This document shows positions 1-12,350 of a DNA stretch of 64,000 nt, in pieces (position 1 is the stretch's first letter; every line of letters begins with the position of its first letter). The stretch lies in the NCBI GenBank assembly GCA_024364735.1, contig JAGFNQ010005219.1, positions 142,118-206,117 on the forward strand, in the 5' to 3' direction. A program made the translations under genes and the position numbers. Source of the stretch: Boesenbergia rotunda (Eukaryota > Streptophyta > Magnoliopsida > Zingiberales > Zingiberaceae). Under the pieces are notes generated by a model. That model saw only the letters and a list, made by a program, of their open reading frames with translations. It had not been told where the DNA came from and made no database searches.

Positions 1-2571
1 TGACCCTCAAACTTGCTTTGAGGCAAGGCCTTAGTTAAAGGATCCGCTATATTCCTTTCAGTGGGAACTCTCTCAATTTGTATGTCATTCCTACTTATAA
101 TCTCTCTGATCAGATGATAGCGCGAAGCACGTGTTTGGATCGCTGATGAGACCTTGGTTCCTTTGCTTGTGCAATAGCTCCATTGTTGTCGCAGTAAACC
201 GGCACTGCTTCATCAATGGTTGGAACCACACCAAGTTGAGACAAACTTCTTGATCCAGACTGCTTCCTTTGCTGCTTCCGAAGCTGCGATATATTCCGCT
301 TCCGTGGTAGAATCCGCTACGGTGTCTTGTTTGGAACTTTTCCAACTTACTGCGCCTCCATTCAAAGTAAATACGTATCCAGACTGCGATTTGGAGTCAT
401 CCTTATCTGTCTGGAAACTGGCATCTGTATACCCACGTATTACCATATCTCCTTCTCCATATATTAGGAACACATCCTTAGTTCTTCTTAAGTACTTAAG
501 GATTGTCTTGACAGCCGCCCAATGATCCATTCCTGGATCGACTGGTATCTGCTTGTGACGCTCAAGCATACGATACATCGGGCCTAGTACATAACATAGC
601 ATACATGATAGATCCTATGCGGATGCATAGGGAATCTTATTCATGCAAATCCTCTCGTCTTCTGTGCGCGGACACATAGACTTTGAAAGGTTGATCCCAT
701 GCCTGATGGGAAGGTAACCTTTCTTGGATTCGACATGCTAAACCTTTTAGCACTCGGTCTATATATGTAGACTGCGAAAGACCAAGCAACCGTTTTGATC
801 TATCTCTATAGATTCTAATCCCAAGGATGTAGGTTGCTTCTCCCAGGTCTTTCATGGAGAAAGTTTTGGACAACCAAATTTAACTGTCTGTAAAACTGAT
901 ATATCGTTTCCTATAAGTAATATGTCATCGACATATAATACTAGGAATACGACTGCACTCCCACTAACCTTCTTGTACACACAAGGTTCGTCAGGATTTT
1001 GTGAGAAATCAAACTCTTGATTGTCTCATCAAAACGGATGTTCCAGCTCCTAGATGCTTGCTTCAATCCATATATGGATCGTCGAAGCTTGCACACTTTG
1101 GTTTTATCAACCGATGTGAAACCTTCAGGTTGTATCATGTATACATCCTCAAGCAGGTTTCCGTTAAGGAAAGCTGTTTTCACATCCATTTGCCATATCT
1201 CATAATCATAATGAGCTGCTATGGCTAGGAGCATCCGAATGGATTTAAGCATAGCTACTGGCGAATAGGTTTCGTCATAATCAATCCCTTATTTTGACGA
1301 TATCCTTTTGCCACTAATCTAGCCTTAAAGGTAACTACATTACCTTCCATGTCGGTTTTCTTCTTGAAAACCCACTTGCACCCTATGGGTTTAATCCCTT
1401 CAGGTGGGTTAATCAAGTCCATACTTGATTTTCGTACATGGAATCCATTTCCGACTTCATGGCCTCAAGCCAGTTGTCCCTTTCTGAACTTTTCAGAACA
1501 TCTTCATAACTGATAGGTTCATCATCGCTTATGAGTAACACGTCGTTCGATTCACTTACGAGAAATCCGTATCTCTCTGGAATATTGCGTGCCCTATCAG
1601 ACCTACGAAGAGGTGGTGTTGTTTTAGGTTCAACTGATAGCTCATCACTATGAATTATCGGTTGTGGGCTAGACTAGGTGTCTCTGTAATGTCTATTGGA
1701 GTTTCTTGAACTTCATCAAGTTCAATGTCACTCCACTGTTTTCTTGTAAAAGAAATTCTTTTTCTAGAAATACAGCATGCCTTGAAACAAACACCTTTTG
1801 TTCCAAGGGATGATAGAATTGGTAACCCTTCGTTTCCTTAGGGTATCCAATAAATAGACATTTATCAGACTTAGCATCCAATTTGTCTGATACAGTCCGC
1901 TTCACATAAGCGGACAACCCCATATCTTAAGGTGAGTTAAGTGAGGTTTCTTACTATTCCATATCTCATATGGAGTAGTAGAGACTACCTTGGTCGGGAC
2001 TCTGTTTAGCAAGTAAACAGCTGTCTTAAGTGCATAGCCCCAAAAGGATTTTGGAAGAGTTGCATGATTCATCATCGACCTAACCATGTCCATCAAGGTT
2101 CGGTTGCGCCTCTCAGATACACCATTATGCTGTGGTGTATACGGCGGAGTCCATTGGGACAGTATCCCATTGTCCCTAAGATAATCTTGAAACTCTTGAC
2201 TTAAGTATTCACCACCCCGATCGGATCAAAGTATCTTAATACTTTTGCCAAGTTGTTTCTCTACTTCATTTCTGAACTCTTTGAATTTCTCAAAGGCTTC
2301 AGATTAGTGTTTTATCAAGAACACATACCCAAATCGTGAGTGATCATCGATAAAGGTTATGAAGTAGCTATAACCTCCTTGTGCAAGAGTTGACATTGGT
2401 CCACATACATCAGTATGTATTAGACCAAGCAATCTCCCACTGGATTACCTTTTCCGGAAAAGGGTAATTTGGTCATCTTGCCTTTTAAGCATGATTCGCA
2501 TGTATCAAATGAACCGGGTTCAAATGATTCCAGAATTCCACATCGGTGTAATTCGGTCATGCGTTTCTTAC
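1..2571 (-). pseudogene. A1 pol remnant: integrase, reverse transcriptase, RNase H
   Basis: Decayed copia polyprotein, read right to left. The integrase C-terminal part lies at about 2096-1693, with the SFWGYAL and IWGC motifs. The reverse transcriptase follows at about 1430-640, and its YVDD catalytic motif is encoded at 924-935. RNase H follows at about 602-60, with the DSTTEAEYIAASEA motif. The frame changes near 1010, 890, 630 and 220, so no single protein can be made. Comparison with A2 shows small deletions, for example two bases lost near 237 and one near 130. The integrase catalytic core (2097-2571) has in-frame stops. Identity as a copia pol remnant is secure; activity is excluded. 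Confidence 0.88.
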
Positions 2572-3489
2572 TTACATGGCCAAGACGGCAATGCCAGTGT
2601 AGGAGTCTATTCGATTATCTATTCTAGCACGTTTGTTGCTAACTTCGATATTGAAAACGTCATTGGATAAATCTAACGTGTAGATGCCATTGCACAAAGT
2701 TCCATTCCCATAAAGAACGCCATTTAAAGTTATGTAACAACAATTGTTACTAAAAGTTAAATGATAACCCTTTTCATTTAAGCATGAAATAGATACAATG
2801 TTCTTTATTAACGATGGAACGAAATAATAATTATCCAATTCTAAGACACGTCCAGTGGGGAGCTTTAGCAAATATGTTCCGATGGCAACAGCAGCAATCT
2901 TTGCTCCGTTTTCAACTCGCAAATTCGCTTCTCCTTTGACGAGTCTTCTTCTATTCCTTAGCCCCAGTATGTCATTACATATATGTGAGCTACACCCAGT
3001 ATCAAGTACCCAAGTGTTTGAGGAAATAGAGTGACATTCAGTAACGAAGATACTTGAAGAGGATGGGGTATCGGATGCCTTCTCTTTCAAGGACTCAAGA
3101 TAAATCTTGCAGTTTCTTCGCAAGTGACCCTCCTTGCCACAGTGATGGCAAGTGCCTTTTAGGGTATTTTCAGTCTTTTTGGCCTTTTTCTCCTTTCCCT
3201 TATTCTGTTCTTTGGCCTTCCTCTTAGAACCTTTCTTCGAGGAACCAACTAACAGTACCGTCTTTAGATCCTGCTTCACAGAAGGCTTTAAAGTCTTCAG
3301 CAGGTTGAGCAACTCAGGAAACTGGTCTGGAGTTGCACTTTCGGGAGGACGGTTGGGAAGTTGATCTTCAAGGACATTAGCAAGCTTCTTTGCCTTGAGG
3401 ACAATCCTCAGGTTTCGAAGCCAGTCCATGAAGTTCGGCCCGGTCAGTTTATTGGTGTCCAAAATGGAACGCAAGTTTAGAGAAGACAT
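2572..3489 (-). pseudogene. A1 gag-protease ORF with an internal gag deletion
   Basis: Open frame of 305 codons starting MSSLNLRSIL. It holds the gag N-terminus, a zinc knuckle CHHCGKEGHLRRNC near residues 112-125, and the protease motif VLDTGCSSH near residue 160. Compared with the A2 copy it lacks 375 bp (125 codons, equivalent to about 48998-49372), which removes most of the conserved copia gag domain. The deletion keeps the frame, so the zinc knuckle and protease remain open. The frame ends at 2572 just before the pre-integrase domain. The start is the ATG conserved with A2 at 49542. Without the central gag domain it is unlikely to form particles by itself. Confidence 0.85.
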
Positions 3490-5198
3490 GATCGAGTGAT
3501 TAACCTAGAAATACAAATTGAGTTTATGTGAGAAGAATGATTAAAGAATGTATCATTATACATTAATAAAATTCCTATTTATTTTTCAAATTGAATAACC
3601 CTTTTTATCAATTCGGGAGATCGTAGGAACATCTCCAAATAGGTTGATATCCAACCATAGATAAGAACCACCATGGCTGTGGCCATCAAGTTTTTCTTAG
3701 CTATGAAGGTAGGTAATTATACCGATTACATATCACATATATGTAACTATCACATTATGCTATCAACTAATTGAATCTTTGCATAAATCATTGGGTTGTT
3801 AACTCTTTAACAAGTATGCGACATTATACATAGCACCCAATTGCACCTCTCTTTACATCGACCTTGGCTGTGGCACAACAAATCGATGCTCCAAGCTTAA
3901 GGCTGACCCATTAATCAAGAAATAGTTTTAATATGGTTAGAGCTCATTCAACCGCTTAGTCAGGCTTGGATGTGTCCAACAACCAAAACTAATGATTGAC
4001 CTCTGACTCCAACTATATTATTCATAAACTAATTCCATGGTTTGAACATGTTGAGTTTCAAGTCGGGTATGGATGTGTCCATCAACCCAAACGAGAAACA
4101 AAACTCCGATTCTAACCATATTAATGGAAGGTGTTGGCCTTAATCTTTTGTAAGGGGTTTTGGGTCTCATCCTTTCTTTTCTAAGCACATTCATGACATA
4201 GAATTATGCCATGACTAACGATTTCCTTAATAAAGTATGTATGTGACTTAAGTTATCAAGTCTCATTAATTGAATTAGGAACCGGATTTCCTTATTCCAA
4301 TTTCATACTTTATTAAAGGAATTGTTTTGGGAAACAATTTCCTAAATTGTCATAATTAATTTCGGAAATAATATGTTCAAGACTTTGATTTCTCTAAATC
4401 AAATCTTATTAAATTAAGAGACAAATCCCTTAATTCAACTACATATTATTTTCATGAAAATCTCATTTAAGAAAACTCTATAGGAAACCATTTTCCTAAT
4501 TAATTTTGGAGACAACAATATGTAAGAGCATCACCTCTTCAAACATATTTTATTCATGGATTTAATTAATTACAACAAATTGTTTTCTAAGGGTGGCTCC
4601 CCGAGGCTCAGATACCCAAAGAAAAGTAATGTGTTGTAAATCCAATTGGACGGCTCCCCGAGGCTCAATCCAAATCAAACATGACAATTTCAATTAAAAA
4701 ATTGGGAAATTAAATTACAACAACTAACTTTAAATTGGACGGCTCCCAGAGGCTCAATCCAAAATAAAGAATTTTGTTGTTAATTTAAAAACCAATTCAA
4801 ATTTAATTGTCAATTAACTGTCCATGAATTTGTCTAGACTTTCTTAAAAGAAAGTGCCCAAAATTGCGATATTTCAAAAATAGGTTTTCAGAATAATTGT
4901 AAGTTTCTGGTACAAAGGAAACTTACATATTTCCAAAATTGGAAAATTTCTAAAATAGAAAATTTTCTAAAATTGGAAAGTTTCCAACAATGGGAAATTT
5001 TCACAATTATTATAAAATTTCAGAAACTAGAAAATTTCAAACGTTTGCGAAATTTCATGAGGATTTCCAAACTTTGAAATTCCTAAATCTAAAATTTATT
5101 ATAATTTGAAAGTTTCCATAATTGGAAAAATTTTCGAAATTGAGATCATGACAAAGTTTTCCACAAAACAATTATATGATTATGTCGAACACTAACCG
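3490..5198 (-). other. A1 5' leader with hairpin repeats
   Basis: Noncoding AT-rich leader between primer site and gag. It contains three copies of a short hairpin built around CTCGGGGAG (4591-4617, 4646-4673, 4735-4762; the third has one change). A2 has three equivalents. No ORF of note. Confidence 0.75.
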
Positions 5199-5210
5199 GC
5201 TCTGATACCA
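5199..5210 (-). other. A1 primer-binding site (tRNA-Met)
   Basis: The minus strand reads TGGTATCAGAGC, complementary to the 3' end of plant initiator tRNA-Met, one base inside the LTR edge at 5212. It fixes the orientation of A1: the right LTR is the 5' LTR. Confidence 0.93.
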
Positions 5211-5211
5211 C

Positions 5212-7505
5212 TGTTGGGACCGGGTGCATGTTGACAAGGATACGAGTTCGTAAAATTTTAAATTTTTACGTGCAGCGGAAGAATTTGCATAAAATAATTT
5301 CCTAAATTATTTTAACTTCGTATCTAGCATGCAACCTTATAGTGTGTTGACATAATCATAAAATGAAACTTTGCGGAAAAGTAAACTAATTTACCAAGTA
5401 CCTCGCGTAACTCGAAGTAAGGGACGAGATCCAACCGTAGCGTCCCTTGGAAGCTCCGCCTCTATTCGCGTCCACGCCGAGTTCTCTTCGGGATGACTTC
5501 GCAAAGTCACGAGTTTTGTGCCGACGAGAACTACTAGATTCTCTATAGGCACAACAAGAAAGATCAAGAGAGGAAAGGGAAACTAACCACCAAGAAAACG
5601 GAATCGAATTCCGGGAAGAGAGGAGTCGCTATCCGCTTCTTCTTCTTCTTGTTTGGTTTCTCCTTCTTGTTGAAGCTCACGGCAACTCACAAGGGGAGGA
5701 GAGGGTTGCGTCGGCCCTAGTTCTTCAAGAGGGCGCCGGCCCTAAAACTCCAAGAGGGCGCCGGCCCTAGGTGGGGAGAAGAGAAAGGAGAAGAGAAAGA
5801 TAGGGAGAGAGGGAGCTACTTCTCTTGACAACTCAATTGGAATTAAGGGCTTGCCTTTGGTTCCTTTATATAGTAGCATCTCCCTTGCCAAGTCTCCCTC
5901 TTAACGGAATTAACGGAATTAGTTATAAGAAATTTATCTTATAAATTCTCTTATTAATTATTCCGTTTAAGCCGAGTCTTATTATAACTAATTTATAATA
6001 AAACAAGATCTTCTTCTCTTTAAATTATGGAATAAATTTTATAAGAAATTTATAAACTTTCTTTTTATGGAAAAATCAATTCATAATTGATTTTATAAAA
6101 TTAAAATAAACCAATTCATGGATTATTTTAACTTCCATAAAAAGAATAAATTTCTACAAATTTATTTATATAAATTTCTTTATACAAATTTATTTATCCA
6201 TAATTTATAAAATAAATCACACTAGATTTATTTTATTAATTAAACCAATTAAATTGGTTTTTCTCCCTTTAATGGCCGGCCAACACCAAGAGGGTGGACA
6301 CCCTCTTTGGTCGGCCAAAACAACCCGAACCGATCGCGAATTAAACCCATTTAATTCGCCCAAAAAGCCTTCAAAAGACTTAGCCATTTTTAGCTTCCAT
6401 TGCGCCTCTGATTAACTCAGATTCGACTTATTTCTCTTGATCGGAAAATCTAATTTTCAACTCATTTTAAATCCCTCGGATTACTCGTAGTGCGTGTGAC
6501 TAAATAGACTTTTGATTTATGTTGGCCGTCTATAATCAACCAATTATAAAACGGTCATGAGTGGCACCTAGTAGTACATCATGACCCCCAATTAATCGAA
6601 AGATCAACGGTTTGACCTCAGAAGAAATTATTCTGAAACCCTTCAGCAGCTCTAATGAATCGTGCCTCATTCCCTTCACCATCTTATACCCACTTGGTTC
6701 AGGACATGGTCTATGTGTGGCAGTCCCTACTAGGCTGACTACGTCACACCTAGCCCAAGTAGTGTCTTTCTCATCCTTTGGATTTCTAATTACTCTCATG
6801 TATTTAAGAGACTCGCACTCTAAACATGATATACTCTGGCCAGAGGTTTTGAGTAACAATCCGACGATAGGCCTGGGTATACATCTCCTCGCAAGGAGTG
6901 GTGAATCCTTTGTAGGCTGTTCAAACATCTTCGGGCACTTTGGCTTATACCCAATCATCCTGGGTCCACACCTCCTTGGAGATGCTTGCTTAAGATGTTA
7001 AAGTATAAGTCTCCATGACCAAGATGACTTGAACACCGCAAGTCAAAGGAACATCGCACTTAAGCTGCAGTAAGAACTTCATTGACATATCTACATGCAG
7101 ATTCCATATGAAGTCTTACAGCTAGTCACTCCAATGAACTAGTTCCCTTAACTAGCATCCATGTTTATCTTCGGACATCCCAATGTCACCAACCAGTGAG
7201 AATCAGCTGATTAGAGAATAACCCATGCTAGTCTCAGCAGAATTGATAGTGTCCATTTTTATCAATTCATCAACTAGGGATAATTTCAATACTTCACAAT
7301 TGCACATTAGAGATAATCACTTGTTGTGATCCCATCACAAATTCTCTTATGCTGTGAGTTGTATTGCGGACATTCAGTACATGAGTTTAAGATCCCAATC
7401 AAATACACAAAACATGTATACTCAAATAGTGAATTATCATTTATTAATATAAATGTTTACTTCATAAGGCGATTGCCTTAGGACACTTCTCTCATATCAC
7501 TAACA
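5212..7505 (-). repeat. A1 5' LTR
   Basis: LTR of 2294 bp with TG...CA ends (minus strand TGTTAGTGAT ... GGTCCCAACA). It is homologous to both A2 LTRs but visibly more diverged. A TATA box (minus strand TATATAAAGG) lies at 5863-5872. The short ORFs inside it have no protein-family features. Confidence 0.92.
5863..5872 (-). promoter_or_regulatory. TATA box of A1 5' LTR
   Basis: Minus-strand TATATAAAGG in the LTR. It is conserved at the matching place in both A2 LTRs (44237-44246 and 51976-51985), which supports a core promoter. Confidence 0.65.
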
Positions 7506-9584
7506 CCCAACTCCCTTCTTAAGAAGCTAAACTCATTTTCGGGGAGTGTTTAGTGAAGATGTCCGCTAGATTCGATTTGACTCTACATATGAGAGTACAA
7601 CATCTCCTCTTGCAACATGATCCCTAATGAAGTGGTGACACACTTCAATATGTTTAGTCCTAGAGTGATGGACCGGATTCTTCATTAGGTTAATTGTGCT
7701 TATGTTGTCACACAACACTTGCACACCCTTGTAGCTAAATCCATAATCCTCTAAAGTATGAATCATCCACAACAATTGTGATATGCTCTCTCCCATAGCA
7801 ATATATTCTGCCTCGGTCGTGGAGAGAGCAATACAATGTTGCTTCCGACTTGACCAACTAACTAGAGATGATCCTAAAAATTGGTAACCCCCACTGGTGC
7901 TTTTTTGATCCAACTTATATCCAGCGTAGTCGGAATCGGTGTAGCCAATTAGGTCAAATGATTCGGTACGGGGGTACCATAGATCAACTCCTAATGTGCC
8001 TTTAAGATATCTCAAAATTCTCTTAACAGCAACCAAGTGAGATTCCTTGGCACAAACTTCATATCTAGCGCACATACCCACAGCGAAAAGTATATCAGGT
8101 CGACTGGCTGTGAGGTATAGCAGACTACCTATCATGCTTCGATATTGAGTTAGATCAACAGGTTTACCACTCTCATCATTGTCTAATCTTGTGTTTGTAG
8201 CCATGGGAGTGGTTACCTCTTTTGAATCACTCATGTTGAATTTTCGAAGCATCTCTTGAGTATATTTTGATTGGTGCACATGGATCCCATCTCGGGTTTG
8301 TTTGATTTCAAGTCCAAGGAAGAAAATCAACTCTCCCACTAGACTCATCTCAAATTCACTCTCCATGTGTCCAATGAAGTCATTTAAATAGTCCTTATTG
8401 TTAGAGCCACAAATAATGTCATCGACATATACTTGGGCTACAAATATATTGTCACCATCTCTTCGTAGAAATAGTGTAGGGTCTCTAACAAAGCCTTTTT
8501 CAATTAAAAATGTCGACAACCGCTCATACCAAGCTCGGGGTGCCTGTTTAAGGCCATAGAGTGCCTTTTTGAGCTTGAACACGTGGTTTGGGAATTCGGT
8601 ACTCTCAAACCCCGGAGGTTGTTCAACATAGACCTCTTCTCTAATTAAACCATTTAGAAAGGCCGATTTGACATCCATTTGATATAGCTTGAAACCTCGA
8701 TGTGCTGCAAATGCAAGCATCAATCGGATGGACTCTAATCGGGCCACGGGAGCATAGGTCTCATCATAATCAAGGCCTTCAACTTGACTATAGCCCTTGG
8801 CTACTAAGCGTGCCTTGTTTCTAATGATTTCTCCCTTATGGTTCAATTTATTTTTGAAGACCCATTTGGTTCCAATAATGGTGGTCTTCTTGGGTCTAGG
8901 GACTAGGTCCCAAACTTGACTCCTTTCGAATAGACCTAGTTCATCTTGCATTGCAATGATCCAATCGGGATCATTTAATGCTTCATCAATCTTTATAGGT
9001 TCAATTTCGGAAATTAAAGCAACTTCATTAGTCTCATTCCTAAAGAATGATCTAGTTCTAACCCCATGATGGATATCTCCAACAATTTGGTCTTGGGGAT
9101 GACTAGAGGCTAATCTAGTTTGCCTAGGTGTTGGTGGTGCTTCTTGAATGGTTTCACTAGACACAAGCTCAGCCTCAGGATCCGGCTGATCTATGTATTG
9201 TCTAGGCTCACCGTCATCGAACTCATTACCATCAACAACAATTGGAGTTTCATTCAAACTTAGTCTCCTAAGTTCGAGATGAACTCCTTCTACATTTTCT
9301 GATTGGTCATTTGCTTTTGGAATTTCTTCAAAAATCACATCAGAAGACTCTTCAACCAATCTAGATTTCTTATTGTAGACTCGGTAGGCTTTGCTAACTA
9401 GGGAGTACCCGACCAGTATCCCTTCATCAGCCTTAGCCGTGAACTTTCCAAGGTGGTTTTTGGTGTTTAGGATGAACACCTTACAACCAAACACCCTAAG
9501 GTGTTTAACTGTAGGTGGTTTCCCAAACCAAAGTTCATGGGGAGTCTTACCTAAGAACCTATGGACGAGGACTCGGTTTTGCAC
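7506..9584 (-). pseudogene. C pol: integrase C-terminus, reverse transcriptase, RNase H
   Basis: Open frame of 672 codons (9584-7566), the longest in the window. Residues 1 to about 130 are the integrase C-terminal part (HELWFGK, FGCKVFILN, GILVGYS). A linker follows, then reverse transcriptase from about residue 205 (KWVFKNK, KARLVAKGY, MDVKSAFLNG). Its catalytic YVDD is at residue 386 (8418-8429). RNase H begins near residue 547 (YTDSDYAG) and includes STTEAEYIA and HSRTKHIE. The frame shifts at about 7575, just before the conserved ADIFTK end, and the remaining terminal codons continue to the A1 junction at 7506. The integrase core upstream is destroyed, so the block is a long but inactive relic. 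Confidence 0.9.
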
Positions 9585-10013
9585 ATAGCAAGCTGTATTT
9601 ACAGCTTCAGCCCATCAGTAACTCGGTAGTGAGTACTCATTGAGCATGCTCCGTGCAGCCTCTTGTAGAACACGGTTCTTCCTCTCTACAACACCATTTT
9701 GTTGTGGTGTTCTAGGAGTAGAGAACTCATGTCTATACCCTCTTTCTTGACAAAACTCTAAAAATCGTTGGTTTTGAAATTCACCTCCATGATCACTTCT
9801 TATTGTCTTAATTATTGATGATTTTCATTTTCAACCCTTCTACAAAAAGAAATGAAAACATCTAAGGTTTGGTCCTTATATTTTAGAAAATATGTCCAGG
9901 TATATCTAGTAAAATCATCAATGATAACAAAGCAATATCTATACCATTCAATGATATAATAGTGCTACAATCAAGCAAGTCCATATGAAGTAAATCTAAA
10001 GCGGTATATGTAC
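9585..10013 (-). pseudogene. C integrase catalytic core, degenerate
   Basis: Between the pre-integrase zinc domain and the 672-codon frame lies sequence that still resembles a copia integrase core in translated pieces. These include an NNGVVERKNR-like stretch on the minus strand around 9660-9720. They lie in several frames with stops at about 9620, 9830 and 9960. It is too eroded to place the catalytic D,D,E residues with certainty. Confidence 0.6.
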
Positions 10014-10597
10014 TTACACGCTTTTACCTTTATGTGCAGATTTTGTTTGCTTACTCATTTGACATGCATCACAAAGTTTGTCCTTTTCATACTTGATGCT
10101 TGGTAAGCCACGAACTAATCCTTTGTTGGCCAACTTCCGAATGTTCTTCATGTTAACATGTGCTAGTCTCCGGTGCCAAAGGGTGGACTCCTCTTCTTTG
10201 ACATGAGACACTTAGCAAAAGCATTAGTAGCACTTTTAAAAGAGACTTGGTAAATGTTATCTACTCTTGTTCCTACTAGTACCGTGTCAAAGTTGTCATG
10301 TTGTCTAACTAGACATTGACTTGTTTGAAAATCAATTGTGTAACCCGCATCACACAATTGACTGACACTTAGGAGATTAAATGTCATCCCCTTGACTAGA
10401 AGAACATTCTTAATCCTAAAACATTCGGATATTTGAATGTCTCCTATTCCTATGACCTTAAGACTACCATTGTTACCAAATGAAATATTACCTTTACTTT
10501 TTCTTTGAAGTGTGGTAAACAATGATCTATCCCCGGTCATGTGTTTGGAGCATCCACTATCAACGAACCAAGTTGATAGATACTCCCCCTCAATCAT
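10014..10597 (-). pseudogene. C protease and pre-integrase zinc domain
   Basis: Two overlapping frames. The first (10597-10163) holds the aspartic protease with the active-site motif WFVDSGCSKHMTGD near its N-terminus. The second (10211-10014) holds the GAG-pre-integrase HHCC zinc domain (LWHRRLAH ... CDACQMSKQ). A frameshift near 10200 separates them, and a stop at 10014 ends the second before the integrase core. The order follows gag directly, with no long spacer, unlike element B. The protease motif style is typical of SIRE-like copia elements. Confidence 0.88.
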
Positions 10598-10600
10598 AAC

Positions 10601-12292
10601 CTACACAATTCGAAAAATAGAAGTTTTAGGTACCCAAACCTTGGGACCTAAAGCACCTACTAAACAATACTTAGGCACCCATGCCTTGACAACTTTCTTT
10701 TGGACTCTAGGTGTCTTAGATTGTCTCATATTAGTCCTAGACATCAAAGACACGAATGATGGTTCTTTGGGTCGGTAACCAATACCGGCCCTATTGTAGA
10801 CCGCCCTTTGGGCATTCAAGATCATGTCTAGGGTCTTTGAGCTTGTTGAGAACTTCTCAAGAATACTCTTGAGCCTCTCAACTTCACTCTTTAATGATTT
10901 GTTTTCATCCTCTAGCAATTCAACATGCACATCATCTACATCCTCATCCCTAGAGGACTTCAATTGTTCAACCTTAATTTTCAAAGATTTAATCTCATCC
11001 TCGAATATTTCAACATGCAAATCATCTATGTTCTCATCCCTAGAAGATTTCAACTGTTCAACTTCTAATTGCAATGATTTAACCTTATTTTTTGACTTTT
11101 TCAACATATTGGTTAAGCATGCAATTGCTCTATAACATTTTTCAAGTTCGGGAGAGGTTACCTCTTCATCATCCGAAGATGATGAAGCCGCGTTTGAGGA
11201 GTCGGAGGATTCATCACTGCTTTCTTCTCCAAGAGCCATGAGCGCCACATGCCGTGTGCTCTTCTCCTCCTCTTCATCGGATGAACTTGAGGAGGATTTA
11301 TCCCAAGTAGCCTTCAAGGCCTTCTTCTTCTTCTTGGATCTATCCTCCTTCTTCTTGGATTTCTCCTCCTTCTTTAGCTTTGGGCATTCACTCTTGAAGT
11401 GCCCTTTCCTGCCACACTCATAACAAGAGACATTAGATTTATCAACTTTAGCTTTACTAGGGTTACCTTTACCGTTGAAGCGTCGATTCTTCCTCATCAT
11501 TCTTCTAACGAAATTGGCCATCTCGGAGGAAGAAGAGCTGCTGCCATCTTCCTCGGATTCGGACTCGGATTCGAATGAGGAAGAAGATGATGAGATTTCC
11601 TTCTCCTTCTTCTTCTTGTTCTTTTCTCTTGCAACTAAGGCAATCCCCTTCTCCTTGGGGCCTTTGTTAGCCATTTCATGCAATTCCATCTCACAAAACA
11701 AATCATCTAACTTGACAATTGATAAGTCCTTGGAGACTTTGTAGGCATCCACCATGGATGACCACAAAGCATTCCTTGAAAATGCTTTTAACACATACCT
11801 CACAAGGTCGCGATTTTCGACCTTTTCATCAATAGAATGAAGCCCGTTGAGGACTTCCTTGAACCGGCTATGGAGTTCACTTACGGTTTCATTCTCCTTC
11901 ATGGAGAGGTTTTGGAGTTGGTTGAGGAATAAGTCCCTCTTGGCAATTCTTGAGTCACGGGTGCCCTCGTGGAGTTCTATGAGCTTGTTCCACAAATCTT
12001 TTGCACTTGAAAATGGACCAACCTTGATAAGTTAGTCTTTGTTCATGCCACATTGTAGGGTCACCACCGCCTTCGCGTCGGCCTCACTCTTCCGGGTTTG
12101 TTCAATCGATCAACGCCATGATTCGAGTTCCTTGCCTTCATCATCCTTCGGAGGGGTAAACCCCTCCTTCACTGCGAACCAAGTGTTGATGTCCATCTTT
12201 AGGTAGTACTCCATCTTCGATCTCCAATATTGAAAATTTGCTCCATCGAAGAAGGGTGGGCGGGTGGCGGAAAAACCTTCTCTCAAGGCCAT
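10601..12292 (-). pseudogene. C gag with zinc knuckle and coiled-coil tail
   Basis: Copia gag (UBN2-type), starting MALREGFSATRPP at 12292. Stops lie near 12110 and 12030; the frame is then open from 11995 to 10601. Seen in order: the gag domain, a Ser/Asp/Glu-rich segment, a CCHC knuckle CYECGRKGHFKSECP, a Lys-rich segment, a second acidic Ser cluster, then a coiled-coil tail. That tail contains a tandem duplication of about 30 residues (two EVEQLKSSRDE-type units). It ends with the WVPK motifs that lead into protease. The nonsense codons in the N-terminal third make it non-functional. The start follows the primer site by only about 45 bases. Confidence 0.87.
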
Positions 12293-12336
12293 TTTTGATA
12301 GCTTTCGGTTGTTAATCCGCTTGTACAGAGCCCCAA

Positions 12337-12348
12337 GCTCTGATACCA
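12337..12348 (-). other. C primer-binding site (tRNA-Met)
   Basis: Minus strand TGGTATCAGAGC, two bases from the LTR edge at 12351. It identifies 12351-14436 as the 5' LTR. Confidence 0.92.
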
Positions 12349-12350
12349 CT

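Larger units (their letters stand above)
1..7505 (-). mobile_element. Copia element A1, left LTR outside window
   Basis: This is a Ty1/copia LTR retrotransposon read on the minus strand. The right side carries its 5' LTR (5212-7505), a tRNA-Met primer site, a leader, gag and pol. The first bases of the window match the A2 interior about 60 bp inside its 3' LTR, so the 3' LTR of A1 should lie just left of the window. A1 interrupts element C at 7505/7506, immediately beyond the C RNase H, and the predicted 5-bp target duplication is cccaa (7506-7510). The other copy is not visible. The coding part is broken by several frameshifts and by an in-frame gag deletion. Lineage within copia is not assigned. 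Confidence 0.9.

Noticed and set aside
5199..5210. TGGTATCAGAGC sites as tRNA gene fragments
   Set aside because: They sit 1-2 bases from LTR edges in four elements, which is the primer-binding-site position, with no tRNA around them.
6536..7001. ORFs of 140 and 129 codons on opposite strands, also at 45090-45424 and 52827-53161
   Set aside because: They are conserved only because they lie in the A-family LTR. Frames are disrupted differently in each copy, and there is no domain.
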